A stretch of DNA of 64,000 bases, taken from positions 62,001-126,000 of the forward strand of contig CAWEUI010000014.1 of NCBI GenBank assembly GCA_963812195.1. Reading direction: 5' to 3'. Position 1 is the stretch's first letter; every line of letters starts with the position of its first letter. A model generated the notes under the pieces. That model saw only the letters and a program-made list of their open reading frames with translations. It had not been told where the DNA came from and did no database searches. The position numbers and the translations under genes are program-made. The stretch comes from ZC4RG30 sp963812195 (lineage in GTDB: Bacteria > Pseudomonadota > Gammaproteobacteria > Steroidobacterales > Steroidobacteraceae). Below are positions 48,892 through 58,403 of the stretch, in pieces.

Positions 48892-49491
48892 TCATTTGAT
48901 CTGATAGAACTTGATTCGAATGGCGGCCAGCGGCGGCTTGGTTCCGGGCGGCGGCGGCGTGGCCGGCGGCTCCAGTTCCAGCGCCCCGACAAACGTCCCG
49001 CGAGTCAGCCATTCGTAGGCACTGCCCTTGGGGGCCTCGAAGGTTGGCCTGGTCCAGTTGCGCCCGGCGTCCCCGCCGCCAGACGCACAGTTGAAACCCT
49101 GGTTCAGCACGTGAATGAGCGTGCCGTCCTCGGCACGCAGGAAGTAATCGGCCGAGAGCGAGCCGCAGCCACCCGCATATTGCAGCTGGAAGTCCCAGCC
49201 TCCCGGGACCACGGTGCCTTTGAATTTGGGACCGGCAATCGTACCGCCGGTGATCGGAATGTACTGGCGATGTCCCAGATCGGTATCGCCCAGCACCACG
49301 GCCGGAGCCAGCGTCACGCGCTCCTCGAACACGAACTCGGCGCGCGGCAGTGCTGCGGCCGGCGGCGGCGTGCCGAGTGGCGCCGGTCCGGGCGCCGACG
49401 GGCGCTGTGCCATGGCGGCACCGGCAATCATCATCGAGGAGAAAGTCAGCAATGCCACGGCACGCAGCCGTGGCGCGAAGGAACCCGTCAT
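48892..49491 (-). CDS. exported DUF3237 protein
   Basis: A periplasmic protein of 199 residues. Signal peptide LLTFSSMMIAGAAMAQ, a Pro-rich linker (APGPAPLGTPPPAA), then the DUF3237 core: HRQYIPITGGTIAGPKFKGTVVPGG is the family hallmark, followed by DWxLQYAGG-like residues and ADYFLRAEDGTLIHVLNQG. The biochemical role of DUF3237 is unknown. It is convergent with the histidine kinase gene. Confidence 0.85.
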   Translation of the reverse strand: MTGSFAPRLRAVALLTFSSMMIAGAAMAQRPSAPGPAPLGTPPPAAALPRAEFVFEERVTLAPAVVLGDTDLGHRQYIPITGGTIAGPKFKGTVVPGGWDFQLQYAGGCGSLSADYFLRAEDGTLIHVLNQGFNCASGGGDAGRNWTRPTFEAPKGSAYEWLTRGTFVGALELEPPATPPPPGTKPPLAAIRIKFYQIK

Positions 49492-49556
49492 GGGAGCACC
49501 CCTGATGTTGTTGGTAACGGCAGTATCACCATGCCGCGGACATTTTGCACATCGCT

Positions 49557-50063
49557 TTACTTTCCAGTGCGGTGCGGACCATCGATCAGCTTGCGCAGCA
49601 GTCGATGGAACATCGTGCGTTCGCTGCGCGACAGCCGTCCGAACAGATATTGCTCGTGCAGGGGAATCAGCGACGCGATGCGGCGCAGATTGGCGAGTCC
49701 CTTGGGCGTGACATACAGCCGGTACTTGCGCCGGTCCGTGGCCGAACGCTCACGACGCACCAGCCCGTGGCGAATGCAGCGCTCCACCTGGATTCCCGCG
49801 GTCATTCGCTCGATGCCCATCAGGTCGGCAAGTTCAGTCTGACTGAGACCCGGATGCGCCTTCAGAAGCGCCGGAACGCCTATCGAGGCTGGCTTGATGG
49901 CGGCGAAACGGCCGCCGCGCGCCATGGATCGCGCCAGCGCACCGAACGCCATGTACAGGTGCAGACCGATCACGGGCGCACCTTCCGGGCTGATGGCACG
50001 CTCTATGAGGCGCACACCGGTGGAGAAGTGACGGTGTGGTGCGGATTCGGTCTGTCGTTTCAT
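49557..50063 (-). CDS. MarR family regulator of the divergent esterase operon
   Basis: A winged-helix regulator of 168 residues. HPGLSQTELADLMGIERMTAGIQVERCIRHGLVRRERSATDRRKYRLYVTPKG holds the recognition helix and the DRR wing. Its gene is divergent from two secreted esterases, and a palindromic operator overlaps both promoters. In plant-polymer degraders such MarR proteins often sense hydroxycinnamoyl-CoA or phenolics (FerC/FerR-like), but the ligand here is unknown. The message may be leaderless. Confidence 0.9.
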   Translation of the reverse strand: MKRQTESAPHRHFSTGVRLIERAISPEGAPVIGLHLYMAFGALARSMARGGRFAAIKPASIGVPALLKAHPGLSQTELADLMGIERMTAGIQVERCIRHGLVRRERSATDRRKYRLYVTPKGLANLRRIASLIPLHEQYLFGRLSRSERTMFHRLLRKLIDGPHRTGK

Positions 50064-50070
50064 GCCACCA

Positions 50071-50100
50071 TTGTCCGCTGTTTGTAACCGTCGTTACAAT
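50071..50100 (+). promoter_or_regulatory. esterase operon promoter with MarR operator
   Basis: TTGTCC (50071-50076), an 18-bp spacer and TACAAT (50095-50100). The palindrome TTGTAAC-CGTC-GTTACAA (50082-50099) lies between and over these elements. On the minus strand TTGTAA and GACAAT hexamers give a matching promoter for the MarR gene, so one site can block both. A second 10-bp palindrome TCAACGTTGA is at 50116-50125. Confidence 0.65.
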
Positions 50101-50140
50101 CACACGGCCGAACGGTCAACGTTGAAAGGGGGAGGATCCG

Positions 50141-51109
50141 ATGAACAAGTCATCGCCAGCGCGTCGCTGCCTGCTGATTCTGTCCATGCTGTACGCCACC
50201 ATGCTGTGCGTCACCACGACACTTGCGCAGCAGCCTCCCGAAACAAATTCCCTGCCGGATAATCCAGGCACCGGTCCCTACCCTGCCATGAAGGAGCAAG
50301 TCGCTTCGCTGCCCGACCACGTGGTCTACCGGCCGCGCGACCTGGCCGCGCTCGGCAAACTCAAGCTGGGTGTGGTTGCCTGGGGCAACGGTGGTTGCTC
50401 GGCCGATGGCGCGGGCAGCCGCTTCCACCTGCTGGAGCTCGCCTCTCATGGCTATCTGGTGATTGCCAACGGCCGCATTCTCAGCGGACCCGGCGCACCA
50501 CCGCGGGCCGCGACACCGCCGCCCGCTGCGCCGACCGGCGGTCCGCCGCAGCTGCCGCCACCCCAGACCAGCGCCTTGCAGCTCAATCAGGCCATCGACT
50601 GGGCACTGCAGGAAAACAAGCGGCGCGGCAGCCCCTACTTCGGACGGATCGATCCGCAGCAGATCGCCATCTCCGGCTACAGTTGTGGCGGGCTGCAGGC
50701 CATCGCCGCCGCGGCCGATCCGCGCGTGAAGACCGCGGTGCTGCAGAACACGGGCATTTTCAATGACGGGGCCAGCCCGATTCCGGGCATGGACATGAAG
50801 AAGGCTGACTTGCTCAAGCTGCACAGCCCGGTGCTGTATATCCTGGGAGGCCCCACGGATATCGCGTATGCCAACGGCATGGATGATTTCAAACGCATCG
50901 ATCAAGTGCCCGTCGCGGTGGCGAACATCGCCACCGGGCACGGTGGCACCTACTACCAGCCCAACGGTGGGCCGGTCGCGCAGGTTGCGGTGAGCTGGCT
51001 GCAATGGCAATTGCGCGGCGACAAGCAGGCAGCCGCGCGCTTCGTCGGCAAGAACTGCGGATTGTGCCGGGACCCGGCCTGGACACTCGAGAAGAAGAGG
51101 CTCCCGTGA
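50141..51109 (+). CDS. secreted alpha/beta hydrolase
   Basis: An exported hydrolase of 322 residues with a signal peptide (about 1-29, cut near LAQ). GNGGCSADG is the probable oxyanion loop and GYSCGGLQAIAAA holds the nucleophile Ser at about residue 188. GGPTDIAYANG is the acid region and NIATGHGGTYY the His. A Pro-rich insert (about 120-147) is unusual. It is transcribed with the following tannase-family gene through a 4-bp overlap. The GGGGGAGG site before ATG 50141 is strong. Confidence 0.87.
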   Translation: MNKSSPARRCLLILSMLYATMLCVTTTLAQQPPETNSLPDNPGTGPYPAMKEQVASLPDHVVYRPRDLAALGKLKLGVVAWGNGGCSADGAGSRFHLLELASHGYLVIANGRILSGPGAPPRAATPPPAAPTGGPPQLPPPQTSALQLNQAIDWALQENKRRGSPYFGRIDPQQIAISGYSCGGLQAIAAAADPRVKTAVLQNTGIFNDGASPIPGMDMKKADLLKLHSPVLYILGGPTDIAYANGMDDFKRIDQVPVAVANIATGHGGTYYQPNGGPVAQVAVSWLQWQLRGDKQAAARFVGKNCGLCRDPAWTLEKKRLP

Positions 51110-52708
51110 GCAAACTGACGCACCTGGCGCTGCCGCTGTTGCTGTTGCTGTGCCCGGCGCTGGCCGCGGCGGCGCAGGGCTCGCCCGATGAGCAGACCTG
51201 TGCGGCGCTGGCCACGCGTTCGACCGCACAGATTCAGGTGCAAACCGCCGAATGGGTGGTCGCGTCGCGTCAGAGTACCGGTCCCGGTGGGGCCACGGTC
51301 TCCATGCCCGCGCACTGCCTGTTACGGCTGATGATGGGCGCGCGGCCATCGGGCCTGCCGCAGATGAGTTACGGCACCGGTGTCGAGCTGCGCCTGCCGC
51401 AAGACTGGAACGGTCGGCTGCTGTTCCAGGGCGGCGGCGGACTGGACGGCACGCTGCCGCCTGCCACCGGCCGCGTTGCCGGCTTTCCTTCGGCGCTGGA
51501 GCGCGGCTTCGCAGTGGTATCCACCGACAGCGGCCATCGCGGCCGCAACAATATCGATGCGCGTTTTGGCGCCGATCAGCAGGCCAAACTGGATTTCGCC
51601 TATCAGGCCGTGGAGCGCGCCACGCACGAGGCCAAGTCGGTGCTGGCCGGTTTCTATGGCCGCCAACCCGAGCACTCCTATTTCATGGGCTGCTCCACCG
51701 GTGGTCGCGAGGCGATGCTGGCTGCCGAGCGACTGCCGCTGGAATTCGACGGCGTGGTAGCCGGCAATGCCTCGTGGAATCTCACCCGCGTGGTCATCAA
51801 TCAGATCTGGAGCCTGCAGACGGTCACCAGGATCGCGCCGCGTGACGCCGCGGGCAAACCCGACCTGTCGCGCGCGTTCAGCGACGCACAGCTCAAGGCC
51901 GTGTCCGATGCGGTATTGAAGCAGTGCGATGCGCTGGACGGCCTTGCCGACGGGATGATCAACGACTTTCGTGCCTGCCACTTCAGCCCGCAGCAGCTGG
52001 TGTGCGGCAAGGATGGCGCGCCGGCGAGCGGTCAATGTCTCGCCGCCGGGCAGGCCGATGCATTGCAAAAGATATTCGGCGGCGCGCGCAACTCACGCGG
52101 TGAGTCACTGTACGGGTACTTCCCGTACGACACCGGTATCGCGCAACCGGCCTGGCGTTCGATGCATCTGGGCAGCGAAGGTCGGGCGCCGGCCAATGCC
52201 ACACTGGGCGTGGACGTGCTGCGCGATTTCGTGCTGACGCCACCGGATCCGCAGTTCGACCCGCTGCGCTTTGACTTCGACCGCGACATGGCGCGCACCG
52301 CCGAAACCGCAGCCATCAACGACGCGAACGGCTCGCTGCTCACCACGTTTGCCGGACGCGGTGCCAAACTCATCGTCTACCACGGCCTGTCGGACCAGGC
52401 GATGTCCACCGGCGCGCTGGTGAATTGGTACGAGAAGCTGACACCGCGGGACGACCAGCGGCCCGCAGGGCTGGGCCAGACTGTTCCTTGTACCGGGCAT
52501 GACACACTGCGGCGGCGGCCAGTCCACCGACCAGTTCGACATGCTCACGGCCATCCAGACGTGGGTCGAACAGGGGCAGGCGCCGGACCGCGTGATCGCA
52601 ACCGGCCGCGCGTTCCCGGGAAAATCGCGGCCGCTGTGCCCGTTCCCGCAAGTCGCACGCTACCAGGGCGGCAACCCGGACGAGGCGGCCAGCTTTGCCT
52701 GCCGTTAG
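51106..52708 (+). CDS. tannase / feruloyl esterase family protein, one frame break
   Basis: A secreted serine esterase of 533 residues after repair that releases phenolic acids or gallate from esters. It has a signal peptide (LPLLLLLCPALAAAA). The nucleophile is in GCSTGGREAMLAAERLP, the acid in YHGLSDQAM and the His in VPGMTHCGGGQ. RHDA-like SASWNLTR follows in the lid. The frame breaks near 52450, one extra base between LVNWYEKLTP and ARLFLVPGM. The start is GTG 51106, overlapping the previous stop. Confidence 0.88.
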
Positions 52709-52714
52709 GGATTC

Positions 52715-54685
52715 CTAACCGCGCCGCGACGGCGCCAGCTTGCTCAGCGTCTCTTCGACCACATGGTGCCCGGCGTGCCGCTGCGGGGCGCCGTGTTTGC
52801 GCAGCAACTCGGCAAACTGCGCGGTCGGCACGGCCGGGCTGCAGTAGAAGCCCTGGTACTGGTCGCAACCCATGGCCTTGAGCGCCGCATACTGCTCGGC
52901 CGTTTCCACACCCTCCGCCACCACTTTCAGGCGCAGGCTGTGCGCCAGCGAGATGATGGCCTGTACGATGGACTCGTCCTCGCCGGCCTTGCCCATGCCG
53001 GCGATGAATGTCTTGTCGATCTTCAGCTTGTCGATGGGGAAGCGGCGCAGGTAGCTCATGCTGGAGTAGCCCGTACCGAAGTCGTCCACGGACATCACCA
53101 CGCCCATGGCGCTCAATTCCTCGAGGATCGCGATCGACTCCTCGGGATTGCTCATTACGCAGCTCTCCGTCAGCTCTATCTCCAGTGCATGCGGATCCAG
53201 ATGCGCATCGCGCAGTGCCTCGCACACGCATTCAACCAGACCCGGCTGGTGGAACTGGACGGCAGATATGTTCACGGCCACGCGCACCTGCGGCAGTCCC
53301 GCATCCCGCCATTCCTTGGCCTGCCGGCAGGCCTCGCGCAGAACCCACAGCCCGATCGGGCCGATCTGGCCGGTCTCTTCGGCTACCGAGATGAAATCGG
53401 TCGGCGGTATGTAGTCGCGTTCGGGATGGCGCCACCGCAGCAGGGCCTCGGCGCTGCGCACCATGCCGGTGCGCATGTCCACCTTGGGCTGGTAGTGCAA
53501 CTCGAACTGGCTGGTCTTCAGCGCCTGGTGCAGATCACTTTCCAGCTTCAGGCGATACGTGGCGGTATCGCCCATGTTGGCCGAGAAGTGCCGCACGCCG
53601 CTGCCGTTCTGCTTGGCGTGGTACATGGCCGCATCGGCGTTGGCAAGCAGCAGATCCGAACGCGAACCATCACGCGGGAAAATGGCCACGCCAAAGCTGG
53701 CGGTGGTATGGATGTCGATGCCGTCGATGCGCATCGGGGCGGCCAGCGCGGCCTGCGCGCGCTGCGATACGGCCGCGGCTTCAGACTCCCCGGCAGGCGG
53801 ATTGAGCACGAACACGAATTCGTCGCCACCCTGCCGCGCCAGGGTATCGCCTTCGCGCACGCAGGAAGACAGCCGCTTTGCGATCTCCTGCAGGAACAGG
53901 TCGCCGGCGTGATGCCCCATGGAATCGTTGACCAGCTTGAAGCGGTCCAGGTCGCACACCAGCACGGCAAAGCTCTGACCATTGCGCTGCGCCTGTGCCA
54001 TGGCCTGGTGCAGGCGATCCTCGAGCAGTGCCCGGTTGGGCAGGCCGGTCAGTGCGTCATGTGTGGCCATGTGGCGCAACTGGCGGTTGGCCGCCTCCAG
54101 GCCACGGGTACGCGCGGCCACCATCTTCTCCAGCGCCTGCACCTGGCCTCGAACCAGCCGCTCGTTGTGCCACTTCTGGCACAACGCGCTGGCGCATTGC
54201 TGCACTTCGATGGGCTCGAAGGGCTTGCGCAGCACGAGCAGCTTGTCCGAGAAGTTCAGACGCGCCACGACCTCGTTCCACTCGTAGTCCGAGTGCGCGG
54301 AGCAGATGACCACCTGCAGTGACGGATCGGTCTTCCACAACTGTTCTATGGTCTTCAGGCCGTCCCAGCCCGGCGGCATGCGCATGTCGACGAAAGCCAG
54401 CGCATACGGACGACCGTCCTGCATGGCGGTGAGTACCTTGTTGAAGCCCTCTTCGCCCTGGAACGCCACGTCCACTTCGAACCGCGGCGTACTGGACTCG
54501 ACTTCCCCGCCCAGCAGTTCCGACTCGAGCAGATCCAGTACGTCTTCCTCCGCGGCGACGGTACCGCCAAGCACCTTGCGGAAGTCCTCGTGGATGGCCT
54601 CGTTGTCGTCGATCACCAGCACACGGCGATTCAGGCACAGCAGTGCCTGCTGGGACCCGTTGTCCCGGCCCGCCGACTCGCTCAT
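52715..54685 (-). CDS. REC-GGDEF-EAL response regulator
   Basis: A cyclic di-GMP turnover protein of 656 residues. The REC domain (about 18-170) has phospho-Asp in FVDMRMPPGWDG and Lys in LRKPFEP. A short helix leads to GGDEF (DALTGLPNRALLEDR, active RQGGDEF, I-site REGD five residues before it). The EAL domain follows (SAEALLRWRHP, then ITESCVMS-like ELTESCVM and VDDFGTGYSSMSYLRRFP). EAL residues look complete, so hydrolysis is likely. It overlaps the upstream kinase gene by 4 bp. Confidence 0.93.
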   Translation of the reverse strand: MSESAGRDNGSQQALLCLNRRVLVIDDNEAIHEDFRKVLGGTVAAEEDVLDLLESELLGGEVESSTPRFEVDVAFQGEEGFNKVLTAMQDGRPYALAFVDMRMPPGWDGLKTIEQLWKTDPSLQVVICSAHSDYEWNEVVARLNFSDKLLVLRKPFEPIEVQQCASALCQKWHNERLVRGQVQALEKMVAARTRGLEAANRQLRHMATHDALTGLPNRALLEDRLHQAMAQAQRNGQSFAVLVCDLDRFKLVNDSMGHHAGDLFLQEIAKRLSSCVREGDTLARQGGDEFVFVLNPPAGESEAAAVSQRAQAALAAPMRIDGIDIHTTASFGVAIFPRDGSRSDLLLANADAAMYHAKQNGSGVRHFSANMGDTATYRLKLESDLHQALKTSQFELHYQPKVDMRTGMVRSAEALLRWRHPERDYIPPTDFISVAEETGQIGPIGLWVLREACRQAKEWRDAGLPQVRVAVNISAVQFHQPGLVECVCEALRDAHLDPHALEIELTESCVMSNPEESIAILEELSAMGVVMSVDDFGTGYSSMSYLRRFPIDKLKIDKTFIAGMGKAGEDESIVQAIISLAHSLRLKVVAEGVETAEQYAALKAMGCDQYQGFYCSPAVPTAQFAELLRKHGAPQRHAGHHVVEETLSKLAPSRRG

Positions 54686-56049
54686 TTGCGGCTTCCCGGC
54701 GGCGGCGTGGCTGGCAGAGTCAGATGGAAGGTGGCGCCGCGCCCCACCCCGTCACTGCTCGCAGACAACTCGCCACCCATCTCGGCGGCAGCCAGCGAAG
54801 CACTGTGCAGGCCGAATCCGTGCCCGGACTTGCGGGTGGTGAAGCCATGAGTGAACAAGCGCTCCATCACTTCCGGCGCGATGCCGACGCCATTGTCGAT
54901 TACCGAGACCCGCGCACCTTGCGGTACCGACTCGATACGCAGCACCACTTCCTTGTCATTGCGGCCCGTTTCATCGCAGGCGTACTTGGCATTGCGGATC
55001 AGGTTGACCAGAATCTGCAGCACCTTGTGCCGTTCCACGGTGATCTCCGGCCGATCACGGAAATCGCGCTTGAGCCCGATGTGATGGCGCGTAAGGGCGC
55101 CGGTATTCATGCGCAGGCTGTCCTCGACCAGATCCACCACCGACACCTTCTCCAGCACGCCGCAACGCTTCGCGTAAGTCTGCTGCATGGTGACCGCTTC
55201 GCGGATATGGTCCAGATTGGCGCGCAGATTGCCGATCTCCTTCAGCAGCGACTCGCGCTCCACACCCAGCTGCGTGGCCAGTGCGCGCAGGTAGTGCGGC
55301 AGCTTCTTGCCGCGGTCGTCTTCGCCGAAGAAGCGCGGCAGATCGGCCACATTCTGTTCGAGGAGCTTGGCGACATCTCCAAGCCGCGCGGCCTTGCTGC
55401 TCTTGATCCTGTCGGAAACCAGGCTGGCCGAGACGTTGACGCTGTTGAGCACATTGCCGACGTTGTGCAGCACGTTGGTCGCGACTTCGGCCATGCCGGC
55501 CTGCCGGGAGGCATCCACCAGCGCCTTCTGTACCCGCTCGACCTCCGCTTCCATGGTCTTGCGAACGGTGATGTCCGCCAGGAAGCCGACCGTGCAGACG
55601 GCCTCGCCCGCCGGCGTGCGAATCAGGGCCGCCGTGACTTGAACCCACAGAGCTGTTCCGTCGCGCCGCATATAGCGCTTTTCCATCGAGTAGGAATCAG
55701 CGCGACCCTCCCACAGGTCCGTCAGCAACTGACTGTTGGTGGGCATGTCCGTGGCATGCGTCAGCTCACGGATGGACTTGTTCTTGTGCTCGCCGGGTTG
55801 CAGGCCCAGCATCCGGTCGAAGGCCGCGTTGCACCAGATGAAATTGCCTTCCCTGTTGGCGTATCCGACGCCCAGCGGAAGCTGCACGAACGTGGCGTTG
55901 TGCAGCGCTTCGATGCCCTCCTCCGTATCATCGGAGACGGCGTCGGCGGCGGTGAGCGCCAGCATCTTCAGGGTCTGCGCCGCATCCAGTACGCCGGTGC
56001 CTTCCGGCGCGAAATCCGCGACTTCCTTGTTGGTGCGCCTTCCGTGCAT
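54682..56049 (-). CDS. PAS histidine kinase paired with the GGDEF-EAL regulator
   Basis: A soluble kinase of 455 residues. A PAS/PAC sensor (about 45-170) has NFIWCNAAFDRMLGLQ and MRRDGTALWVQVTAALI. The phosphorylation helix is EVATNVLHNVGNVLNSVNVS, a non-standard H-box (HN rather than HE), common in kinases that pair with c-di-GMP regulators. The ATPase part has N-box LVNLIRNAKYA, G1 VIDNGVGI, F-box FTHGFTTRKSGHGFGLH. The ATGA overlap with the REC-GGDEF-EAL gene implies a cognate pair. Confidence 0.92.
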   Translation of the reverse strand: MHGRRTNKEVADFAPEGTGVLDAAQTLKMLALTAADAVSDDTEEGIEALHNATFVQLPLGVGYANREGNFIWCNAAFDRMLGLQPGEHKNKSIRELTHATDMPTNSQLLTDLWEGRADSYSMEKRYMRRDGTALWVQVTAALIRTPAGEAVCTVGFLADITVRKTMEAEVERVQKALVDASRQAGMAEVATNVLHNVGNVLNSVNVSASLVSDRIKSSKAARLGDVAKLLEQNVADLPRFFGEDDRGKKLPHYLRALATQLGVERESLLKEIGNLRANLDHIREAVTMQQTYAKRCGVLEKVSVVDLVEDSLRMNTGALTRHHIGLKRDFRDRPEITVERHKVLQILVNLIRNAKYACDETGRNDKEVVLRIESVPQGARVSVIDNGVGIAPEVMERLFTHGFTTRKSGHGFGLHSASLAAAEMGGELSASSDGVGRGATFHLTLPATPPPGSRK

Positions 56050-56165
56050 AGTCCGTTATGTGTAGCGGCAATTCCGCGTACACGAACGTGATGCAGTTCG
56101 CGCTGCCAACGTACGGGCTGTCCCGCAACCGCGGGATGTGCGCTACGTCATGGGTTGCGGGGCTC

Positions 56166-58304
56166 TCAGCGCCGCGGCGGCGGCGGCGGGCCGAACACCG
56201 GCTGCCAGTCCTCCTGGCCGCGCTCGATCACGAAGGAATGGATGGCATCGACCTGTTCCGGCGTGAGCTGGCCCTTGAATGGGACCATTCCCTTGTCCTT
56301 GAACTTGCCGCCCAGCACGATGTCGGCGAACTGCTCATGGGCCTCGGGCGGGATGAACCGCAGGTCCTTCGGACCCGAGCCGTTGGCGTTCTGGCCGTGG
56401 CAGGTCGAGCAGTACTGCGCAAACAATCCGGCGCCCTCGGTCACCTTGCCGGCCGGCTGATGCGCGGCGGGCGGCGGCGACAGGGACTCCATCGGCGGCG
56501 CCGGCGGCAACTCCACGCCCGTGGCACCGAGCCGGAACACCACCAGCTTGGCCGGCCCGGTCGTGAATGGCTTGGGCGGGTTGTGCAGACCATGCACGAT
56601 GGCGTTGTTCCAGCCCGCATTGACCGCGATGTACTGCGTGCCGTTGACGCTGTAGGAAATCGGCCCTGCCACCGGCACCGACACGGTCGAGGACTCCCAC
56701 AACTTCTCGCCGGTATCGGCCTTGTAGATCGCCAGGGTATTGTTCATCGTGCCCTGCACCAGCAGATTGCCCGCGGTGACCAGCGTGCCGCCCTGGAAGT
56801 TGTACGGATTGTTGATCCGGAAGCGCTCCTTCTGCGCCACCGGATCCCAGGCCAGCGTGTAGCCCTCGTCGCTGCTGTTGACCTTCTTGTTGAACTCGCG
56901 ACGCAGCTCGGGGAAGTTCCTGTAGCCGGCACCGAGCGTGGTCTTGCCCAGCCGGAACACGAACTGCCCGTCGGGCACGCGCGAGACGACCATCCACTGC
57001 ACCTGAACCGGGATGTACACCAGGCCGGTGAGCGGGCTGAAAGCCATTGGATTCCAGTTGTGCGCGGCATTGGGCGTGATGATGTGCGGCTTCACCTCGA
57101 CCATGGCGTCGGCATTGACCACCGGGCGCCCCGTCTTCATGTCCACATGCGAGGCCCAGGTATTGGGCACGAAGTTCTGCGCCGAGATCAGCTCGCCGGT
57201 GGCACGGTCCACCACATAGAAGAAGCCGTCCTTCGGCGCGTGCATGATGACCTTGCGCGGTTTGCCGTCGATGGTCAGGTCCGCCAGGATCAGCGACGAG
57301 GTGCTGTCGTAGTCCCACTGCTCGCCGGGCACTTCCTGGTAGTGCCACACGTATTCGCCGGTCTTGGCGTTCACTGCGACGATGGAGGCAAGGAACAGGT
57401 TGTCGCCGCCACCGGGCGAGCGGAAGGCCTGCGGATGCGGCGAGCCGTTGCCGGTACCGAAGTAGACGTAGTCCAGTTCGGGGTCGTAGACGATGGTGTC
57501 CCAGTCATTGCCACCGCCGCCGGTCTTCCACCACTGGCCATGCCAGGTCTTGGCCGCCATCGGCATGATGGAGTCCGAGGCCACGCCGTCCGGCTTGGAC
57601 GGATCTCCCGGCACGAGGTAGAACTTCCACACCTGCTTGCCGGTGTTGGAGTCATAGGCGGACATGTAGCCGCGCGCGCCCAGATCGCCGCCGCCGTTGC
57701 CGATCACCACCAGTCCGTCCTTGGTCACCCGCGGCGCACCGGTGATGGACAAGGGCTGGTCCGGGTCGGCGGTGTTCGTGTCCCACAGCACGTGACCGGT
57801 CTTCGCATCCAGTGCGATCAGGTGCGCGGTCAGCGTGCCGAGGAAGATCTTGCCGTTCCAGGCCGCAAGCCCGCGGCTGACCGGACCGCAGCAGGCCACC
57901 GCGCCCTGTTCCGGCGAGATCTGCGGATCGTAGGTCCACAGCACCTTGCCGGTGGCGGCATCGTAGGCGGTGGTGACATCCCAGGCCGAAACGTTGTACA
58001 TCACCCCGTCGATGACCAGCGGCGTCGCGGCCACGCCGCGATAGGTATTCAGGTCCGCGAACCACGCCAGGCCGAGGTCCTTCACGTTCTTGTCGTCGAT
58101 CTGCTTGAGCGGACTGAAGCGCTGTTCGCTCCAGGTACGGCCGTGGGACATCCACTGCCCGGGCTCCTTGTCCGCGTTTTCCATGCGCTGCGCGGTGACC
58201 GCGGCAGCCTGCGCCTCCGTGGCGGGCGGTGGCGTCTTCGTGCAGGCGCAGACGGTGGCCAGCAGCACAATCAGCAGGGCGGTAGAGCGAACGGCGCGAT
58301 GCAT
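56166..58304 (-). CDS. PQQ-dependent quinohaemoprotein alcohol dehydrogenase
   Basis: A periplasmic type II alcohol dehydrogenase of 712 residues. ATG 58304 begins a lipoprotein-like signal (LLIVLLATVCAC) after a GGGGGG site. The beta-propeller has repeated W-motifs. The vicinal disulfide is ACCGPVSRG, the catalytic Asp lies in GEQWDYDSTSSL, and HNWNPMAFSPLTGLVYIP is a PQQ contact. Haem c is CSTCHGQ at about residue 610, with the Met ligand probably in KGMVPFKG. Electrons pass to a cytochrome. No PQQ synthesis genes are nearby. Confidence 0.92.
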   Translation of the reverse strand: MHRAVRSTALLIVLLATVCACTKTPPPATEAQAAAVTAQRMENADKEPGQWMSHGRTWSEQRFSPLKQIDDKNVKDLGLAWFADLNTYRGVAATPLVIDGVMYNVSAWDVTTAYDAATGKVLWTYDPQISPEQGAVACCGPVSRGLAAWNGKIFLGTLTAHLIALDAKTGHVLWDTNTADPDQPLSITGAPRVTKDGLVVIGNGGGDLGARGYMSAYDSNTGKQVWKFYLVPGDPSKPDGVASDSIMPMAAKTWHGQWWKTGGGGNDWDTIVYDPELDYVYFGTGNGSPHPQAFRSPGGGDNLFLASIVAVNAKTGEYVWHYQEVPGEQWDYDSTSSLILADLTIDGKPRKVIMHAPKDGFFYVVDRATGELISAQNFVPNTWASHVDMKTGRPVVNADAMVEVKPHIITPNAAHNWNPMAFSPLTGLVYIPVQVQWMVVSRVPDGQFVFRLGKTTLGAGYRNFPELRREFNKKVNSSDEGYTLAWDPVAQKERFRINNPYNFQGGTLVTAGNLLVQGTMNNTLAIYKADTGEKLWESSTVSVPVAGPISYSVNGTQYIAVNAGWNNAIVHGLHNPPKPFTTGPAKLVVFRLGATGVELPPAPPMESLSPPPAAHQPAGKVTEGAGLFAQYCSTCHGQNANGSGPKDLRFIPPEAHEQFADIVLGGKFKDKGMVPFKGQLTPEQVDAIHSFVIERGQEDWQPVFGPPPPPRR

Positions 58305-58403
58305 GAAGATCCCCCCAGACAATTTCCGATCAGTTTCCGGCCGCGAGAGAATACCGCGTCAGCGCCCCGCGGCGTAGCATTCAGGGCGGCGCAGGCAAAT
58401 CCG

